Shown: positions 1 through 10,326 of the stretch, in pieces
How positions within the stretch are numbered: the stretch's first letter is position 1
How the letters are laid out: the number at the start of each line of letters is the position of its first letter
Source: Candidatus Nitrosoglobus terrae
GTDB taxonomy: Bacteria; Pseudomonadota; Gammaproteobacteria; Nitrosococcales; Nitrosococcaceae
Assembly: GCF_002356115.1 (NCBI RefSeq)
Contig: NZ_AP014836.1
Coordinates: 62,001 to 126,000 of the forward strand
Reading direction: 5' to 3'
DNA length: 64,000 bases
Program-made: the position numbers and the translations under genes
The notes under the pieces: model-generated
What the model was told of the DNA's origin: nothing
Seen by the model: only the letters and a program-made list of their open reading frames with translations
Database searches by the model: none

Positions 1-1
1 A

Positions 2-1315
2 TTAACTTCTAAAATAGTCTATAACATTGGGCGGGCAGTTGGTAGTGAAGCTGTTAGTATAGGTCAGCAAACTATTATTGTTGGACGGGATGGACGTCTT
101 TCTGGTACTGAATTAATTCAGGTGCTGATCGAGGGTCTCCGTGCGACGGGGTGTAACGTGATTGATATTGGTTTAGTACCAACGCCTATCCTTTATTTTG
201 CTACTCATCATTTAAATACGGGCACAGGGATTATGCTTACTGGAAGTCATAACCCACCTGATTATAACGGTATGAAAATTATGCTAGGCGGTAAAACATT
301 AGCCTTAGAGGAGATTCAAGCATTACGCCGCCGAATTGAGATGAGCAGCTATGCTCAGGGTGTTGGCGATCTACAAACTTTGGACATGGTACCTGCCTAT
401 CTGCAACAAATAGCTAATGATATTAAGCTTGCTCGACCTTTAAAGGTTGTGGTGGACTGCGGCAATGGCGCTGCGGGAGAAGTGGTTCCGCAGTTGTTAC
501 GGGCATTAGGAAATGAAGTTATAGAATTATATTGCGAGATTAACGGGCACTTTCCTAATCACCATCCTGATCCTAGCCAGCCAGAAAATTTGGAAGATCT
601 GATTGGTAAAGTCAAAGCAACGAAAGCTGATTTAGGGTTAGCCTTCGATGGTGATGGAGATCGTCTAGGCGTAGTTGACTCTGAGGGGCGGATCATTTGG
701 CCAGATCGTCAACTAATGCTGTATGCAATTGATATTCTTTCTCGGCATCCTAAGGCAACTATTCTGTACGATATTAAATGTTCTCGTCATTTAGATCGGA
801 TTATTACCCAGCATGGTGGGAGATCGATCATGTATAAAACAGGTCATTCTTTGATTAAAGCCAAGATGAAGGAAACAGGTGCACTTTTGGCTGGAGAGAT
901 GAGTGGCCATATCTTTTTTAAAGAGCGCTGGTTTGGTTTTGATGATGCACTGTATACCGGAGCTCGCTTACTAGAGATTTTAGCCGCTGATCCTCGAAGC
1001 GCTAAAGAAGTATTTGCTTCTTTGCCTGATGCCGTGAGTACACCAGAATTGCGAATAGAAATGGCTGAGGGGGATCATTTCCAATTTATGGAGAGGTTAC
1101 TAAACCAAGCGGAGTTTCCACAGGCTGAAATAACCTCTATTGATGGATTACGAGTAGATTTTGAGGATGGCTGGGGGTTAGTTCGTTCCTCTAATACCAC
1201 TCCTTGTTTAGTTTTACGTTTTGAAGCTGATAACGTTTTAGCGCTAGAGCGGATTAAAGAGAATTTTAGACATTTAATGTTGAAAGTCGATTCAAGTTTA
1301 GTATTTCCTTTTTAA
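2..1315 (+). CDS. algC: Phosphomannomutase/phosphoglucomutase, 5' end outside window
   Basis: Interconverts hexose 1- and 6-phosphates in the cytoplasm and supplies sugar nucleotides for LPS and exopolysaccharide. The reading frame is open from base 2, so the start lies upstream; a GTG at 122 is internal. The early stretch carries IGRAVGSE and VGRDGRLSG, typical of AlgC. The phosphoserine loop TGSHNPP is near fragment residue 82, the Mg2+ loop DGDGDRLG near 218, the sugar-binding GEMSGH further on, and the phosphate-binding RSSNTTP near the C-terminus. About 437 residues are present of a family length near 460. argB follows after 35 bp, an order also known in Pseudomonas (algC-argB-pyrE). Confidence 0.95.
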   Translation, partial: LTSKIVYNIGRAVGSEAVSIGQQTIIVGRDGRLSGTELIQVLIEGLRATGCNVIDIGLVPTPILYFATHHLNTGTGIMLTGSHNPPDYNGMKIMLGGKTLALEEIQALRRRIEMSSYAQGVGDLQTLDMVPAYLQQIANDIKLARPLKVVVDCGNGAAGEVVPQLLRALGNEVIELYCEINGHFPNHHPDPSQPENLEDLIGKVKATKADLGLAFDGDGDRLGVVDSEGRIIWPDRQLMLYAIDILSRHPKATILYDIKCSRHLDRIITQHGGRSIMYKTGHSLIKAKMKETGALLAGEMSGHIFFKERWFGFDDALYTGARLLEILAADPRSAKEVFASLPDAVSTPELRIEMAEGDHFQFMERLLNQAEFPQAEITSIDGLRVDFEDGWGLVRSSNTTPCLVLRFEADNVLALERIKENFRHLMLKVDSSLVFPF

Positions 1316-1344
1316 GCAAATCTTTAAAGTTTATAAGCGCTTAA

Positions 1345-2256
<912 letters not shown>

Positions 2257-2314
2257 TTCCTGATATCCTGTGGAATTTAAATCAAGCTGTTTTTGATTTT
2301 GATTCCAAGTACGC

Positions 2315-3070
2315 ATGTATTTATTTGATCAAGGTATTTTATTTCTTATTTCCCTGCTGGCTAATTTATTTTCAGCCTTTAGCGGCGGTGGAGCAGGATT
2401 AGTACAATTACCAGCGCTTATTTTTTTAGGATTACCCTTTAGTATTGCTTTAGCTACCCATAAAGTTGCCACAGTGGCCTTAGGAGCAGGCGCAACTTTA
2501 CGGTATCTCAGGAATAATGCTTTAGATCGTTCCTTTGCTTTTTTTGTTCTTGCCTGTGGTTTACCTGGAGTCGTTTTGGGGGCAAATGTAATCCTTAATA
2601 TCCCTGATCGTACTGCGGAGTTAGCACTAGGGGGCTTAACTTTAAGCCTAGGCATTTACTCCTTACTTAAACCAGGGTTAGGGCAAGTTCATCAAACTTT
2701 AAACCGTCACTGGTGCGGGTATTTAATCGGTGGCAGTATTTTATTTCTAATTGGCCTATTAAATGGGGCTTTATCCTCGGGTACCGGTTTGTTTGCCACT
2801 TTATGGCTAGTGAGATGGTTTGGGTTGGACTATAAGCAAGCTGGAGCCTATACATTAGTGTTAGTGGGTTTATTTTGGAATAGTATTGGTGCTTTAACAC
2901 TGGGTTGGTTAGGGAATATTCAGTGGTCTTGGCTGCCCGCCTTGCTTATTGGTTCTCTGCTTGGAGGCTATTTAGGTGCCCATCTTGCTCTTGTAAAAGG
3001 TAGTCGCTGGATTAAAAGAGGCTTTGAGACCGTTACCTTGCTAGTGGGTCTTAAGCTGATTATTGGCTAG
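2315..3070 (+). CDS. TSUP (TauE/SafE) family membrane permease
   Basis: Predicted inner-membrane transporter of the TSUP/TauE/SafE family, whose members move sulfite, sulfoacetate or other small organosulfur anions. The 251 residues are almost entirely hydrophobic, with about eight possible membrane segments. The first has the family's glycine-rich signature (SAFSGGGAG, then a LATHKVA segment) and the second half repeats the pattern (GALSSGTG). It follows argB after 58 bp and converges on pyrE, the two stop codons sharing the same CTAG. The substrate cannot be read from the sequence. Confidence 0.85.
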   Translation: MYLFDQGILFLISLLANLFSAFSGGGAGLVQLPALIFLGLPFSIALATHKVATVALGAGATLRYLRNNALDRSFAFFVLACGLPGVVLGANVILNIPDRTAELALGGLTLSLGIYSLLKPGLGQVHQTLNRHWCGYLIGGSILFLIGLLNGALSSGTGLFATLWLVRWFGLDYKQAGAYTLVLVGLFWNSIGALTLGWLGNIQWSWLPALLIGSLLGGYLGAHLALVKGSRWIKRGFETVTLLVGLKLIIG

Positions 3071-3717
3071 GATTTTGCTCCATATCGCTTACGATAAGCG
3101 CGCATTTGATGAAGTTGATATTCCATCATCGGATCTTTTTCCAAATATTCAATAAGATGTTCTAGGCGGGCAATACTGGTTACAGGAATATTATATTGTG
3201 CTGTAACTTCTTGAGCTGCAGACTGTTTTCCTTGCCCTATTTCTTGACGATCTAGCGAGATAACTACACCAGCAGGGGTAGCGTTAGCAGCGTGTATAAT
3301 TGTTAGGGATTCTCGTGCTGAGGTGCCGGCAGAAATCACATCATCGATAATGAGTACTCGGTTACCGCGAAGCGAAGCGCCTACGATATTACCTCCCTCA
3401 CCATGATCTTTAATTTCTTTGCGATTAAAAGCATATTCAATATCCTGCCCATATAGTTCTGCCAGTGCAATAGCTGTTGCTGCCGCTAAAGGAATACCTT
3501 TATAGGCTGGCCCAAATAATATGTCGAACTTGATCCCTGATGCAGAGATTGCCTGAGCATAAAAACGGCCTAGATGCCCTAGGCTATCACCACTGTTAAA
3601 TAGCCCGCTGTTGAAAAAATAAGGGCTAATTCGGTCTGATTTTAAGGTAAATTCCCCAAAGCGTAGGACTCCTTTTTTGAGTGCAAATGTAATGAACTCA
3701 ATTTGATAGTTTTTCAT
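3067..3717 (-). CDS. pyrE: Orotate phosphoribosyltransferase
   Basis: Transfers phosphoribose from PRPP to orotate to give OMP in de novo pyrimidine synthesis. The 216 residues begin MKNYQIEF as in proteobacterial PyrE. The PRPP-binding motif [13 protein letters not shown] is near residues 121-133, and the mobile catalytic loop ([13 protein letters not shown]) precedes it. It lies on the minus strand and overlaps the convergent TSUP gene by 4 bp at the stops. pyrE is often the gene after argB; here the permease separates them and pyrE is inverted. Confidence 0.97.
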   Translation of the reverse strand: MKNYQIEFITFALKKGVLRFGEFTLKSDRISPYFFNSGLFNSGDSLGHLGRFYAQAISASGIKFDILFGPAYKGIPLAAATAIALAELYGQDIEYAFNRKEIKDHGEGGNIVGASLRGNRVLIIDDVISAGTSARESLTIIHAANATPAGVVISLDRQEIGQGKQSAAQEVTAQYNIPVTSIARLEHLIEYLEKDPMMEYQLHQMRAYRKRYGAKS

Positions 3718-3830
3718 TATATTTTTTTACTTAAGATTATGAATATTAAGGCGATATAGCCAATGTAAGCTGTGTTTTAGTTCAGTTAACTAAAGTAAGA
3801 AGAGATACAAAAACTGTTTTTTACTTGGCT

Positions 3831-4619
3831 ATGAATAATTCTCATCAAAGTTTAAAGGATATTTTAGAATCTCTTACCCTACGTATAGTATGTAATAACA
3901 ACATTCTCGCTCAATATCAGCATCAGCTGATTGATAATATTGAAAATGAAGCTGCACTAATATTAGGGGAAATCTACCGACATGAGCAAGGGTTGAAATT
4001 CAGAGCTGTTAGCCAAGGGTTTGTTGGTGGCCAGAGAGCCCTTGCTGAGCATTTTGGTGCTGAGATTAAGGAAGGTGATTTAAAAGAAAATGAAATAGCG
4101 CTTCAAGAACTTCAAGAGAAACTGGCACGGCAATTTCCGCAGGAAGTGATAGATGAGCAAAGAATTGTTATTAGAGAGAAATTTGAAGCTCAGTTACCTA
4201 TCATTAAACGTGCTTTTGAGGAGAACTGGAATGGGGCTAGTACTCGGAGGATTCTAAATCGCCTGCTAGAGGATGCTCTAGGTTATAGAATAGAAGAAAC
4301 ACCGGATGAACCACAGATAAATAATAATAAAAATGGAAGAGAAAGAGCAGATTATATCCTTTCAGTTGGGGAAGGCGATGCTATCGTTATTGAGGCTAAA
4401 CGTATTAATTCAAAGCTTCAAGGGAATGAAGAAGCTCAAATCATTACTTATAGGATACAGTCAGAGATAAAATGGGTGCTCTTAACGAATGTCATTTCTT
4501 GGAAACTTTATGAAATTACTACCACTGATAACAAGAAGGTGGCGCGTTTATTTTTAGCGGTACTCATATCCTTGGGAAATCGGTACTTACTCGTACCGAT
4601 CTCCCTAAAGGACTCTTAA
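3831..4619 (+). CDS. Stand-alone HsdR-N-like PD-(D/E)XK nuclease-fold protein
   Basis: 262 residues from ATG 3831 (a TTG at 3825 is possible). The N-terminal half is acidic, helical and not recognised. The C-terminal half looks like the N-terminal nuclease domain of type I restriction subunits (HsdR_N): a helix with LNRLLEDALGY, then the PD-(D/E)XK-like pair D174 (RADY) and E188-A189-K190 (VIEAKR), then a VLLTNVISWKLYEI strand typical of the family. There is no helicase, methylase or specificity gene beside it, so it is not a complete restriction system. The last 25 residues are hydrophobic and unlike the family. Function unknown; nuclease activity is inferred from motifs only. Confidence 0.7.
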   Translation: MNNSHQSLKDILESLTLRIVCNNNILAQYQHQLIDNIENEAALILGEIYRHEQGLKFRAVSQGFVGGQRALAEHFGAEIKEGDLKENEIALQELQEKLARQFPQEVIDEQRIVIREKFEAQLPIIKRAFEENWNGASTRRILNRLLEDALGYRIEETPDEPQINNNKNGRERADYILSVGEGDAIVIEAKRINSKLQGNEEAQIITYRIQSEIKWVLLTNVISWKLYEITTTDNKKVARLFLAVLISLGNRYLLVPISLKDS

Positions 4620-5338
4620 AACTCATTCTCATTTAGTTCGCGGTATTTATCACATCCTGTCTGCTCACCTCTATCACAAGCGAGTCCATATTCCTCCTTA
4701 GCTTTCGTGTAATTCTGACGTACTCCTCCAAGGCCGTACTGATATAAAGATCCAAGCTTAGCTTGCGCTTTTGCATCACCTTGTGCAGCTGCTTTCTCAT
4801 ACCAGTGGCGGGCTTTTACAAAATCTTGGCGAAGTTCATATAAAAGCCCGACTTCAGATTGTAGATTTGCATCACCTTGGGCGGCTGCTTTTTCGTACCA
4901 TTGATTAGCTTTTGCGTGATCTTGGCGTACACCAAAGCCTTCTTGGTATAAAAATCCAAGCTTGATTTGTGCATTTGCATCACCTTGTATCGCTGCTTTC
5001 TGATACCATTGGCGAGCTATAGCGTAATCTTGACGTACACCAAAACCATATTGGTATAAAGATCCAAGCCTAACCTGTGCCTCTGTATCGCCTTGCATTG
5101 CAGCTTTCTGATACCATTGGCGAGCTCTCGTATAATCCTGAGGTACACCAAGTCCTTGTTGATACAAGAATCCAAAAGCAGATTGTGCTGCTGGATCTCC
5201 TTTGCCTGCCCTATCAGCAATAGTTCTAAGCTTATCTAATGCGGGTCCTTCGACAGCAAAGCTAATAGAGCCAATAACTAGGCTCAGTATGGCAGTAATT
5301 ACTATATAAAATAATCTTGAACTCATAGTTTTTCTCAC
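4616..5338 (-). CDS. Exported Sel1-repeat protein
   Basis: 240 residues with an N-terminal signal sequence (hydrophobic FYIVITAILSLVIG, probable cleavage near SFA) followed by about five Sel1-like repeats. Each has the pattern A-x-x-G-D-x-x-A-Q ... LGxLYQxGxGVxQDY ... A..WYxKAA. These alpha/alpha repeats are protein-protein interaction scaffolds, usually periplasmic when exported. One repeat (near SEVGLLYELRQD) is shortened. It overlaps the convergent gene at 3831-4619 by 4 bp at the stops. Its partner is unknown. A second Sel1 protein is encoded at 23095-23676. Confidence 0.88.
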   Translation of the reverse strand: MRKTMSSRLFYIVITAILSLVIGSISFAVEGPALDKLRTIADRAGKGDPAAQSAFGFLYQQGLGVPQDYTRARQWYQKAAMQGDTEAQVRLGSLYQYGFGVRQDYAIARQWYQKAAIQGDANAQIKLGFLYQEGFGVRQDHAKANQWYEKAAAQGDANLQSEVGLLYELRQDFVKARHWYEKAAAQGDAKAQAKLGSLYQYGLGGVRQNYTKAKEEYGLACDRGEQTGCDKYRELNENEF

Positions 5339-5434
5339 GTATTAAACTAAAAACCTATCTAGTTTAGTCTATAAATCACTAAGCAATCATGATCAGTTTA
5401 TGGTCGATGGAATTATAATTCTTTCTTATAACGA

Positions 5435-6694
5435 ATGGCTTCTAATATTGGAGATTTTTTTTTGGCTAGAACGTGGCGGAAATACCTACTTGTTATCTTT
5501 TCAAAACATATGATTGTAGCCTTCTTTATGGGTTTTTCCAGTGGGCTACCTCTTTTACTTACAAGCTCTGTATTACAGGCTTGGATGCAGCAGGAAGGTG
5601 TTGATCTGACTACCATTGGTTTATTTGCTTTAGTAGGGCTGCCTTATACCTTAAAATTTTTTTGGGCTCCTTTTTTAGATCGTTATCAGTTGGGTCGTTT
5701 GGGTCGGCGTCGCGGCTGGCTATTATGGGCACAGATAGGTCTTATTTTAGCGTTAGTCGGGCTAGGGTTTACAAAACCCGCCGTTAGCCCTATCAATGTT
5801 GCTGGAGCTGCTTTGTTGGTTACCTTTTTCTCAGCAGTACAAGATATTGTTATTGATGCTTATCGCCGAGAAATTTTAACTGATCATGAACTAGGTTTAG
5901 GTTCTGCCCTGTATGTGAATGGTTATCGATTAGGTATGCTGTTGGCCTCTGGTGGGGGGCTTATATTGGCTGATTATTTATCTTTCCCTCAGATTTACGA
6001 GTTGATGGCACTCATCATGCTGGTTGGTGTAATAACCACATTACTAGCGCCAGAACCTAAAACTTTTATCGATACACCGAGAACCATACGAGAAGCTATA
6101 GTAGATCCTTTCCTAGAGTATTTTCAACGCCAAAATGCGGTACTGATTCTATTTTTTATTCTGTTTTATAAGATTGGGGATGCGATGGCAAGTCATATGA
6201 CTATTCCTTTTTACCTAGATTTAGGTTACTCCACCACTGAAATCGGTATGATTGCTAAAGGGTTTGGGTTTGGGGCTACGGTTTGTGGCAGTCTACTTGG
6301 CGGAATTTTGATGCTACGGATGGGTATTTATCGGTCATTATGGCTGTTTGGTATCTTGCAGGCAGTTTCAACGGTAGGTTTTGCCGTGCTAGGGAGTTAT
6401 GGTTACAGTTTGCTGGGTCTTGCTTTGGTGATTGCTTTTGAAAATTTAACTGGAGGAATGGGAACAGCTGCTTATGTAGCATTTATGGCAAGTTTAACCA
6501 ATAAGAAGTTTACAGCTACCCAATACGCCTTACTTTCTAGCTTAATGGGTATTCCCCGCGCTATCATCGCTGCACCAGCGGGTTTTTTTGCTAAAAGCTT
6601 TGGCTGGGTATCATTTTTCTCTTTTTGTGCCTTAATTGCAATTCCGGGATTGCTTTTATTACGTCATCTTCGGCCTAAGCTGCTAAAAATTTAG
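5435..6694 (+). CDS. ampG: AmpG-like MFS muropeptide permease
   Basis: 419 residues with about twelve hydrophobic segments, resembling AmpG, the inner-membrane importer of GlcNAc-anhydromuropeptides in peptidoglycan recycling. Family-like features are MGFSSGLPLLLT in the first segment, LKFFWAPFLDRY after segment two, and AVQDIVIDAYRRE. The first 25 residues (SNIGDFFLARTWRKY) are an amphipathic lead; ATG 5510 would give a shorter protein starting MIVAFFMG. AmpG of E. coli is longer (about 490) because of a C-terminal extension missing here. It is transcribed divergently from the Sel1 gene. Confidence 0.85.
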   Translation: MASNIGDFFLARTWRKYLLVIFSKHMIVAFFMGFSSGLPLLLTSSVLQAWMQQEGVDLTTIGLFALVGLPYTLKFFWAPFLDRYQLGRLGRRRGWLLWAQIGLILALVGLGFTKPAVSPINVAGAALLVTFFSAVQDIVIDAYRREILTDHELGLGSALYVNGYRLGMLLASGGGLILADYLSFPQIYELMALIMLVGVITTLLAPEPKTFIDTPRTIREAIVDPFLEYFQRQNAVLILFFILFYKIGDAMASHMTIPFYLDLGYSTTEIGMIAKGFGFGATVCGSLLGGILMLRMGIYRSLWLFGILQAVSTVGFAVLGSYGYSLLGLALVIAFENLTGGMGTAAYVAFMASLTNKKFTATQYALLSSLMGIPRAIIAAPAGFFAKSFGWVSFFSFCALIAIPGLLLLRHLRPKLLKI

Positions 6695-6698
6695 GGGT

Positions 6699-7007
6699 TT
6701 ATAATTTAATATTTGCTTTTTGCAAAACCGTATTGAGCAGTAATTTATCTGGGTTTTTAATTCGTATACGTTTATTTTGGCTTGTAGCCCCGGAAAGTAG
6801 ATGGATTCTATCTTTATTGGTATGGAAAAATTTAGCTAAAAATTGGATTAAATAGGCATTAGCTTTTCCTGCTATTGGAGGGGTAGTAATTCTTATTTTT
6901 AACTGATCTTTATAGAGGCCAATGATTTCATCACGGCTAGCTCTTGGCTGGAGTCGTACCTGAATAATCAGAGAATCCTGATCCCATAAATACCAAGAAT
7001 TAGCCAT
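6699..7007 (-). CDS. yggU: DUF167 (YggU) family protein
   Basis: 102-residue cytoplasmic protein of the small DUF167/UPF0235 family, function unknown. The core matches the family: VRLQPRASRDEI, then ITTPPIAGKANAYLIQFLAK, and a C-terminal GATSQNKRI stretch. It is the last gene of the minus-strand cluster yggS-proC-yggT-yggU, a widely conserved proteobacterial order. yggT ends only 7 bp upstream, so the two are very probably cotranscribed. The 3' end faces the AmpG-like gene. Confidence 0.92.
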   Translation of the reverse strand: MANSWYLWDQDSLIIQVRLQPRASRDEIIGLYKDQLKIRITTPPIAGKANAYLIQFLAKFFHTNKDRIHLLSGATSQNKRIRIKNPDKLLLNTVLQKANIKL

Positions 7008-7014
7008 TAAAATC

Positions 7015-7584
7015 TCAGATAAGGTGAGGAAATAAAGGCTCGATAAACATAGAGACTACTTGTAAACCTAGCAAAACGACAAGCGGTGACAGATCTAAGC
7101 CTCCCATGAGAGGGATTACATTTCGAGCAGGGCGTAATAGTGGCTCATTAAGGCTATATAGAAGGGTAGTGATAGGATTATAAGCTGCTGGGGCTGGGGC
7201 TACCCAGCTTAAGATGGCCTGAATGATAATAGAAATCTTGAAAACCTCAAATACCAAACCGATTAGATCGCCCATACTTGCCAAAAGTAATAAAGGTAAT
7301 GAAGGCGTACTTGATATTAAGCTTGAGACAATAGTCAGTTTAACTATGGTAAGGGCTAAGAGTAAGACAATAGAGGCAGTATCAAGGTTACCAATAGGAG
7401 GTAGGGAACGACGCAAAGGGTGAAGTAGTGGCTGGGTGATAGTAACTAAAAACTTTGCTACTGGGTTATAAAAATTAGCGCGTACCCATTGTAGAATCAG
7501 GCGCAACATTAATACGAGGATGTAAAAATTAAATAACGTATTAATAATAAACACTAAAGGATTAATAAAATAATCACCGGTCAT
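7015..7584 (-). CDS. yggT: YggT family integral membrane protein
   Basis: 189 residues from ATG 7584, with two YGGT repeats: each half has a hydrophobic hairpin followed by a conserved motif (VTITQPLLHPLRRSLPPIG in the first, LLYSLNEPLLRPARNVIPLMG in the second). The family is linked to osmotic shock tolerance and cell-surface functions, but its biochemical role is not settled. The frame is open further upstream, but the ATG at 7584 (MTGDYF) fits homologues and overlaps the end of proC by 11 bp, showing translational coupling. Confidence 0.92.
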   Translation of the reverse strand: MTGDYFINPLVFIINTLFNFYILVLMLRLILQWVRANFYNPVAKFLVTITQPLLHPLRRSLPPIGNLDTASIVLLLALTIVKLTIVSSLISSTPSLPLLLLASMGDLIGLVFEVFKISIIIQAILSWVAPAPAAYNPITTLLYSLNEPLLRPARNVIPLMGGLDLSPLVVLLGLQVVSMFIEPLFPHLI

Positions 7585-8437
7585 GAGTAGCTCCAAGCTC
7601 CTTGGCAAGTTCTTGGGTACGATTACGGGCAGCTTCCAATGCATCAGCAAAAGCTTGGTGGATACCAAATTTCTCTAAAGTAGCAATAGCACGTTCGGTA
7701 GTCCCACCCGGTGAGGTAACCTGCCGCCGTAGACTGGTAGTATCCTCCTTACTTTCTAATGCCATTTTAGCGGCTCCTAATGCGGTTTCAAGGGTTAATA
7801 AGCGGGCGCTATCTGGATCAAGTCCTAAATGGATAGCCGCTTTTTCCATGGCTTCCATTACCAGAAAAAAATAAGCAGGTCCACCACCTGATAGCGCAGT
7901 CACAGCTTCCATTAAATGTTCGCTGCTAAGCCATAAAGTCATCCCTACGGCTCGTAATATAGACTCGGCTAGCTGTCGCTGTTGGGAAGTAGTCTGAGGG
8001 CTAGCAAACAAGGCTGTGGCGCCCGCTTGAACTAATGCGGGTGTATTGGGCATTGCGCGAAGAATGGGCGCTGAGCATCCAAGCCAATATTCTAAATCGG
8101 AAATTCGAATCCCGGCGGCGATGCTTATCCACAACGGCTGACTTGGCGTAGCTAGTTGTTTTAGGGCGATACTCGCGGTTTTTATCTGTTGTGGCTTAAC
8201 TGCTAGAACAACTACCTCCGCTTTCTGGGCTGCTTGAAAATTATCCAAAGTGGTATTAATACCAAAATGGTGATAGAGCCTATCTAGTTTACTTTGATCA
8301 GGATCGGCAACCCAAATAGCTTGGGCATCATAGCCATTAGCAATTAAGCCACCAATAAGGCTAGTGGCCATGTGACCCCCCCCGATAAAGGCAAGGGCTT
8401 GCTTATTTGTGGCTTGATTTTTTAGCTTCATGTTCAA
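7574..8437 (-). CDS. proC: Pyrroline-5-carboxylate reductase
   Basis: Last step of proline biosynthesis: NAD(P)H reduction of pyrroline-5-carboxylate. The 287 residues hold an N-terminal Rossmann motif (FIGGGHMATSLIGGL), the central VVLAVKPQQI and RAMPNTPALV motifs, and the C-terminal dimerisation and active-site segment with ALSGGGPAYFF and TSPGGTTERAI. ATG 8437 gives MNMKLKN; ATG 8431 is an equally possible start. yggS lies 21 bp upstream and yggT overlaps downstream. Confidence 0.97.
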   Translation of the reverse strand: MNMKLKNQATNKQALAFIGGGHMATSLIGGLIANGYDAQAIWVADPDQSKLDRLYHHFGINTTLDNFQAAQKAEVVVLAVKPQQIKTASIALKQLATPSQPLWISIAAGIRISDLEYWLGCSAPILRAMPNTPALVQAGATALFASPQTTSQQRQLAESILRAVGMTLWLSSEHLMEAVTALSGGGPAYFFLVMEAMEKAAIHLGLDPDSARLLTLETALGAAKMALESKEDTTSLRRQVTSPGGTTERAIATLEKFGIHQAFADALEAARNRTQELAKELGATHDR

Positions 8438-8458
8438 ATCCAGAAATGGTACAGAATA

Positions 8459-9172
8459 TTAAAAGGGCTGTTGTGGTTTAAGGGGTTTTTGTGGTCGAGA
8501 GCCAAAGATGGCGGTGCCGATGCGAACTAACGTAGCGCCTTCAGCAATAGCAGCTTCCAAATCATCTGACATTCCGATGGACAGGATATCTAGTGCTAGT
8601 CCCATCTGGCGAAGCTCGATCCATAGCTGATATAAAGCTCGAAATGGTTGGCGTTGTTCTTCAAAATCAGAGGTAATGGCGGGTACAGTCATTAATCCTC
8701 GTAATGAGAGTCGAGGTATTTCGGCTATCTCTTGTGCCAGCTTAGGAAGATCTTCAGGCATAACGCCGGATTTGGAATCTTCATCGCTAATATTAACTTG
8801 CAAGCATATATTAAGATCCCCTAGTTCCGGTGGCCGTTGATCGCTAAGGCGCTGGGCAATCTTTAAGCGATCAACGCTATGTACCCAATCAAAGTGAGTG
8901 GCAATATCGCGAGTCTTATTTGATTGGATAGGGCCAATAAAATGCCATTCGTAGTGTTCTGATTCCAGTTCTCTAATTTTTGGTAGTGCTTCTTGCAGAT
9001 AATTTTCACCGAAAGATCGCAATCCAGAAGCGGCTGCCGTACGAATTGCATCTACCGAGCAGGTTTTAGTGGCAGCTATCAGCGTAACGCTCCCTGCAGG
9101 GCGGCTAAAGCGTTGTTCAGCTTGAGTAATTCTAGCGCGGACTTGTGCTAGTTGTTGTTCAATCAGTGCCAT
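8459..9172 (-). CDS. yggS: PLP homeostasis protein (YggS/PLPBP family)
   Basis: 237-residue alanine-racemase-fold protein that binds pyridoxal phosphate and buffers cellular PLP; it has no known catalytic role. The PLP lysine is K36 in LIAATKT. Other family marks are FGENYLQEALPK, WHFIGPIQSNK, VNISDEDSKSG and the phosphate-cup region SIGMSDDLEAAI...RIGTAIFG. It is the first gene of the yggS-proC-yggT-yggU operon, divergent from pilT with about 115 bp between starts. Confidence 0.95.
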   Translation of the reverse strand: MALIEQQLAQVRARITQAEQRFSRPAGSVTLIAATKTCSVDAIRTAAASGLRSFGENYLQEALPKIRELESEHYEWHFIGPIQSNKTRDIATHFDWVHSVDRLKIAQRLSDQRPPELGDLNICLQVNISDEDSKSGVMPEDLPKLAQEIAEIPRLSLRGLMTVPAITSDFEEQRQPFRALYQLWIELRQMGLALDILSIGMSDDLEAAIAEGATLVRIGTAIFGSRPQKPLKPQQPF

Positions 9173-9288
9173 ATTTTATTTGCTACCTCCTAGCTAACAG
9201 AATAACTTTAGTTTGGTTAAGTTTAACCGATATTGCTAATGAAAAACTGACCATTCTCCAAATACCTTAAAAATTATTGAATAAATTT

Positions 9289-10326
9289 ATGGATATCACT
9301 GCGTTACTGGCTTTTAGTGTGAAAAATTCTGCTTCCGACTTACACCTCTCTGCGGGGCTTCCGCCAATGCTTCGGGTAGATGGTGAGATACATCGGATCG
9401 ACTTACCGGCTCTGGATCATAAAGAAATTCATAGCACTATCTACAGTATCATGAATGATAAGCAACGTAAGAGTTTCGAGGAATTCCTTGAAACTGATTT
9501 TTCCTTTGAAATCCCTGGATTGGCTCGTTTTCGGACTAATGTATTTACCCAGAATCGCGGATTGGCCGCGGTGTTCCGCACTATTCCTTCCAAAGTATTA
9601 ACTTTAGAAGAACTTAATGCTCCCTCCGGATTTAAGGATATTGCTAATAATTCTCGGGGAATTGTATTAGTAACAGGGCCAACAGGTTCTGGGAAATCCA
9701 CTACCCTAGCGGCTATGATTAATTATAAAAATGAGAATGATTTTGCGCATATTTTGACTATTGAAGATCCTATTGAGTTTGTGCATGAGAGCAAAAAGAG
9801 CCTTATTAATCAAAGAGAAATACATCGAGATACTTATGGTTTTAATGAAGCGTTACGTTCAGCCTTACGGGAAGATCCTGATATTATCTTAGTAGGTGAA
9901 ATGCGAGATCTAGAAACCATTCGCTTAGCTTTAACAGCGGCAGAGACAGGTCATCTAGTTTTTGGTACTTTACATACCAGTTCAGCAGCAAAGACGATTG
10001 ATCGTATTATTGATGTTTTTCCAGCTACGGAGAAGGCTATGGTACGTTCTATGCTTTCTGAGTCCCTGCGAGCGGTTATCTCTCAAACTCTACTTAAAAA
10101 GGCAGGTGGGGGTCGAGTAGCTGCCCATGAGATTATGGTAGGTACGCCCGCCATTCGTAATCTTATTCGTGAGGACAAGATCCCTCAAATGTACTCTGCT
10201 ATTCAAACGGGGCAGAGTGTAGGTATGCAAACCCTAGATCAATGTTTGTTGGATCTAATCCGCCGTAATGTCGTCACGAAACAGGAGGCGGTCAAAAAAG
10301 CGGTGAATAAGGATATTTTTCGCTAG
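9289..10326 (+). CDS. pilT: Type IV pilus retraction ATPase PilT
   Basis: Hexameric cytoplasmic motor that disassembles type IV pili for twitching motility. From ATG 9289 the protein is 345 residues and starts MDITALLAFSVKN, exactly as in PilT; a TTG 12 bp upstream is open but not needed. Walker A is GPTGSGKST, Walker B is ILVGEMRDLET, the His box is FGTLHTSSA, and the PilT-specific C-terminal AIRNLIRE motif is present. The usual partner gene pilU does not follow. It diverges from yggS, as in Pseudomonas. Confidence 0.97.
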   Translation: MDITALLAFSVKNSASDLHLSAGLPPMLRVDGEIHRIDLPALDHKEIHSTIYSIMNDKQRKSFEEFLETDFSFEIPGLARFRTNVFTQNRGLAAVFRTIPSKVLTLEELNAPSGFKDIANNSRGIVLVTGPTGSGKSTTLAAMINYKNENDFAHILTIEDPIEFVHESKKSLINQREIHRDTYGFNEALRSALREDPDIILVGEMRDLETIRLALTAAETGHLVFGTLHTSSAAKTIDRIIDVFPATEKAMVRSMLSESLRAVISQTLLKKAGGGRVAAHEIMVGTPAIRNLIREDKIPQMYSAIQTGQSVGMQTLDQCLLDLIRRNVVTKQEAVKKAVNKDIFR

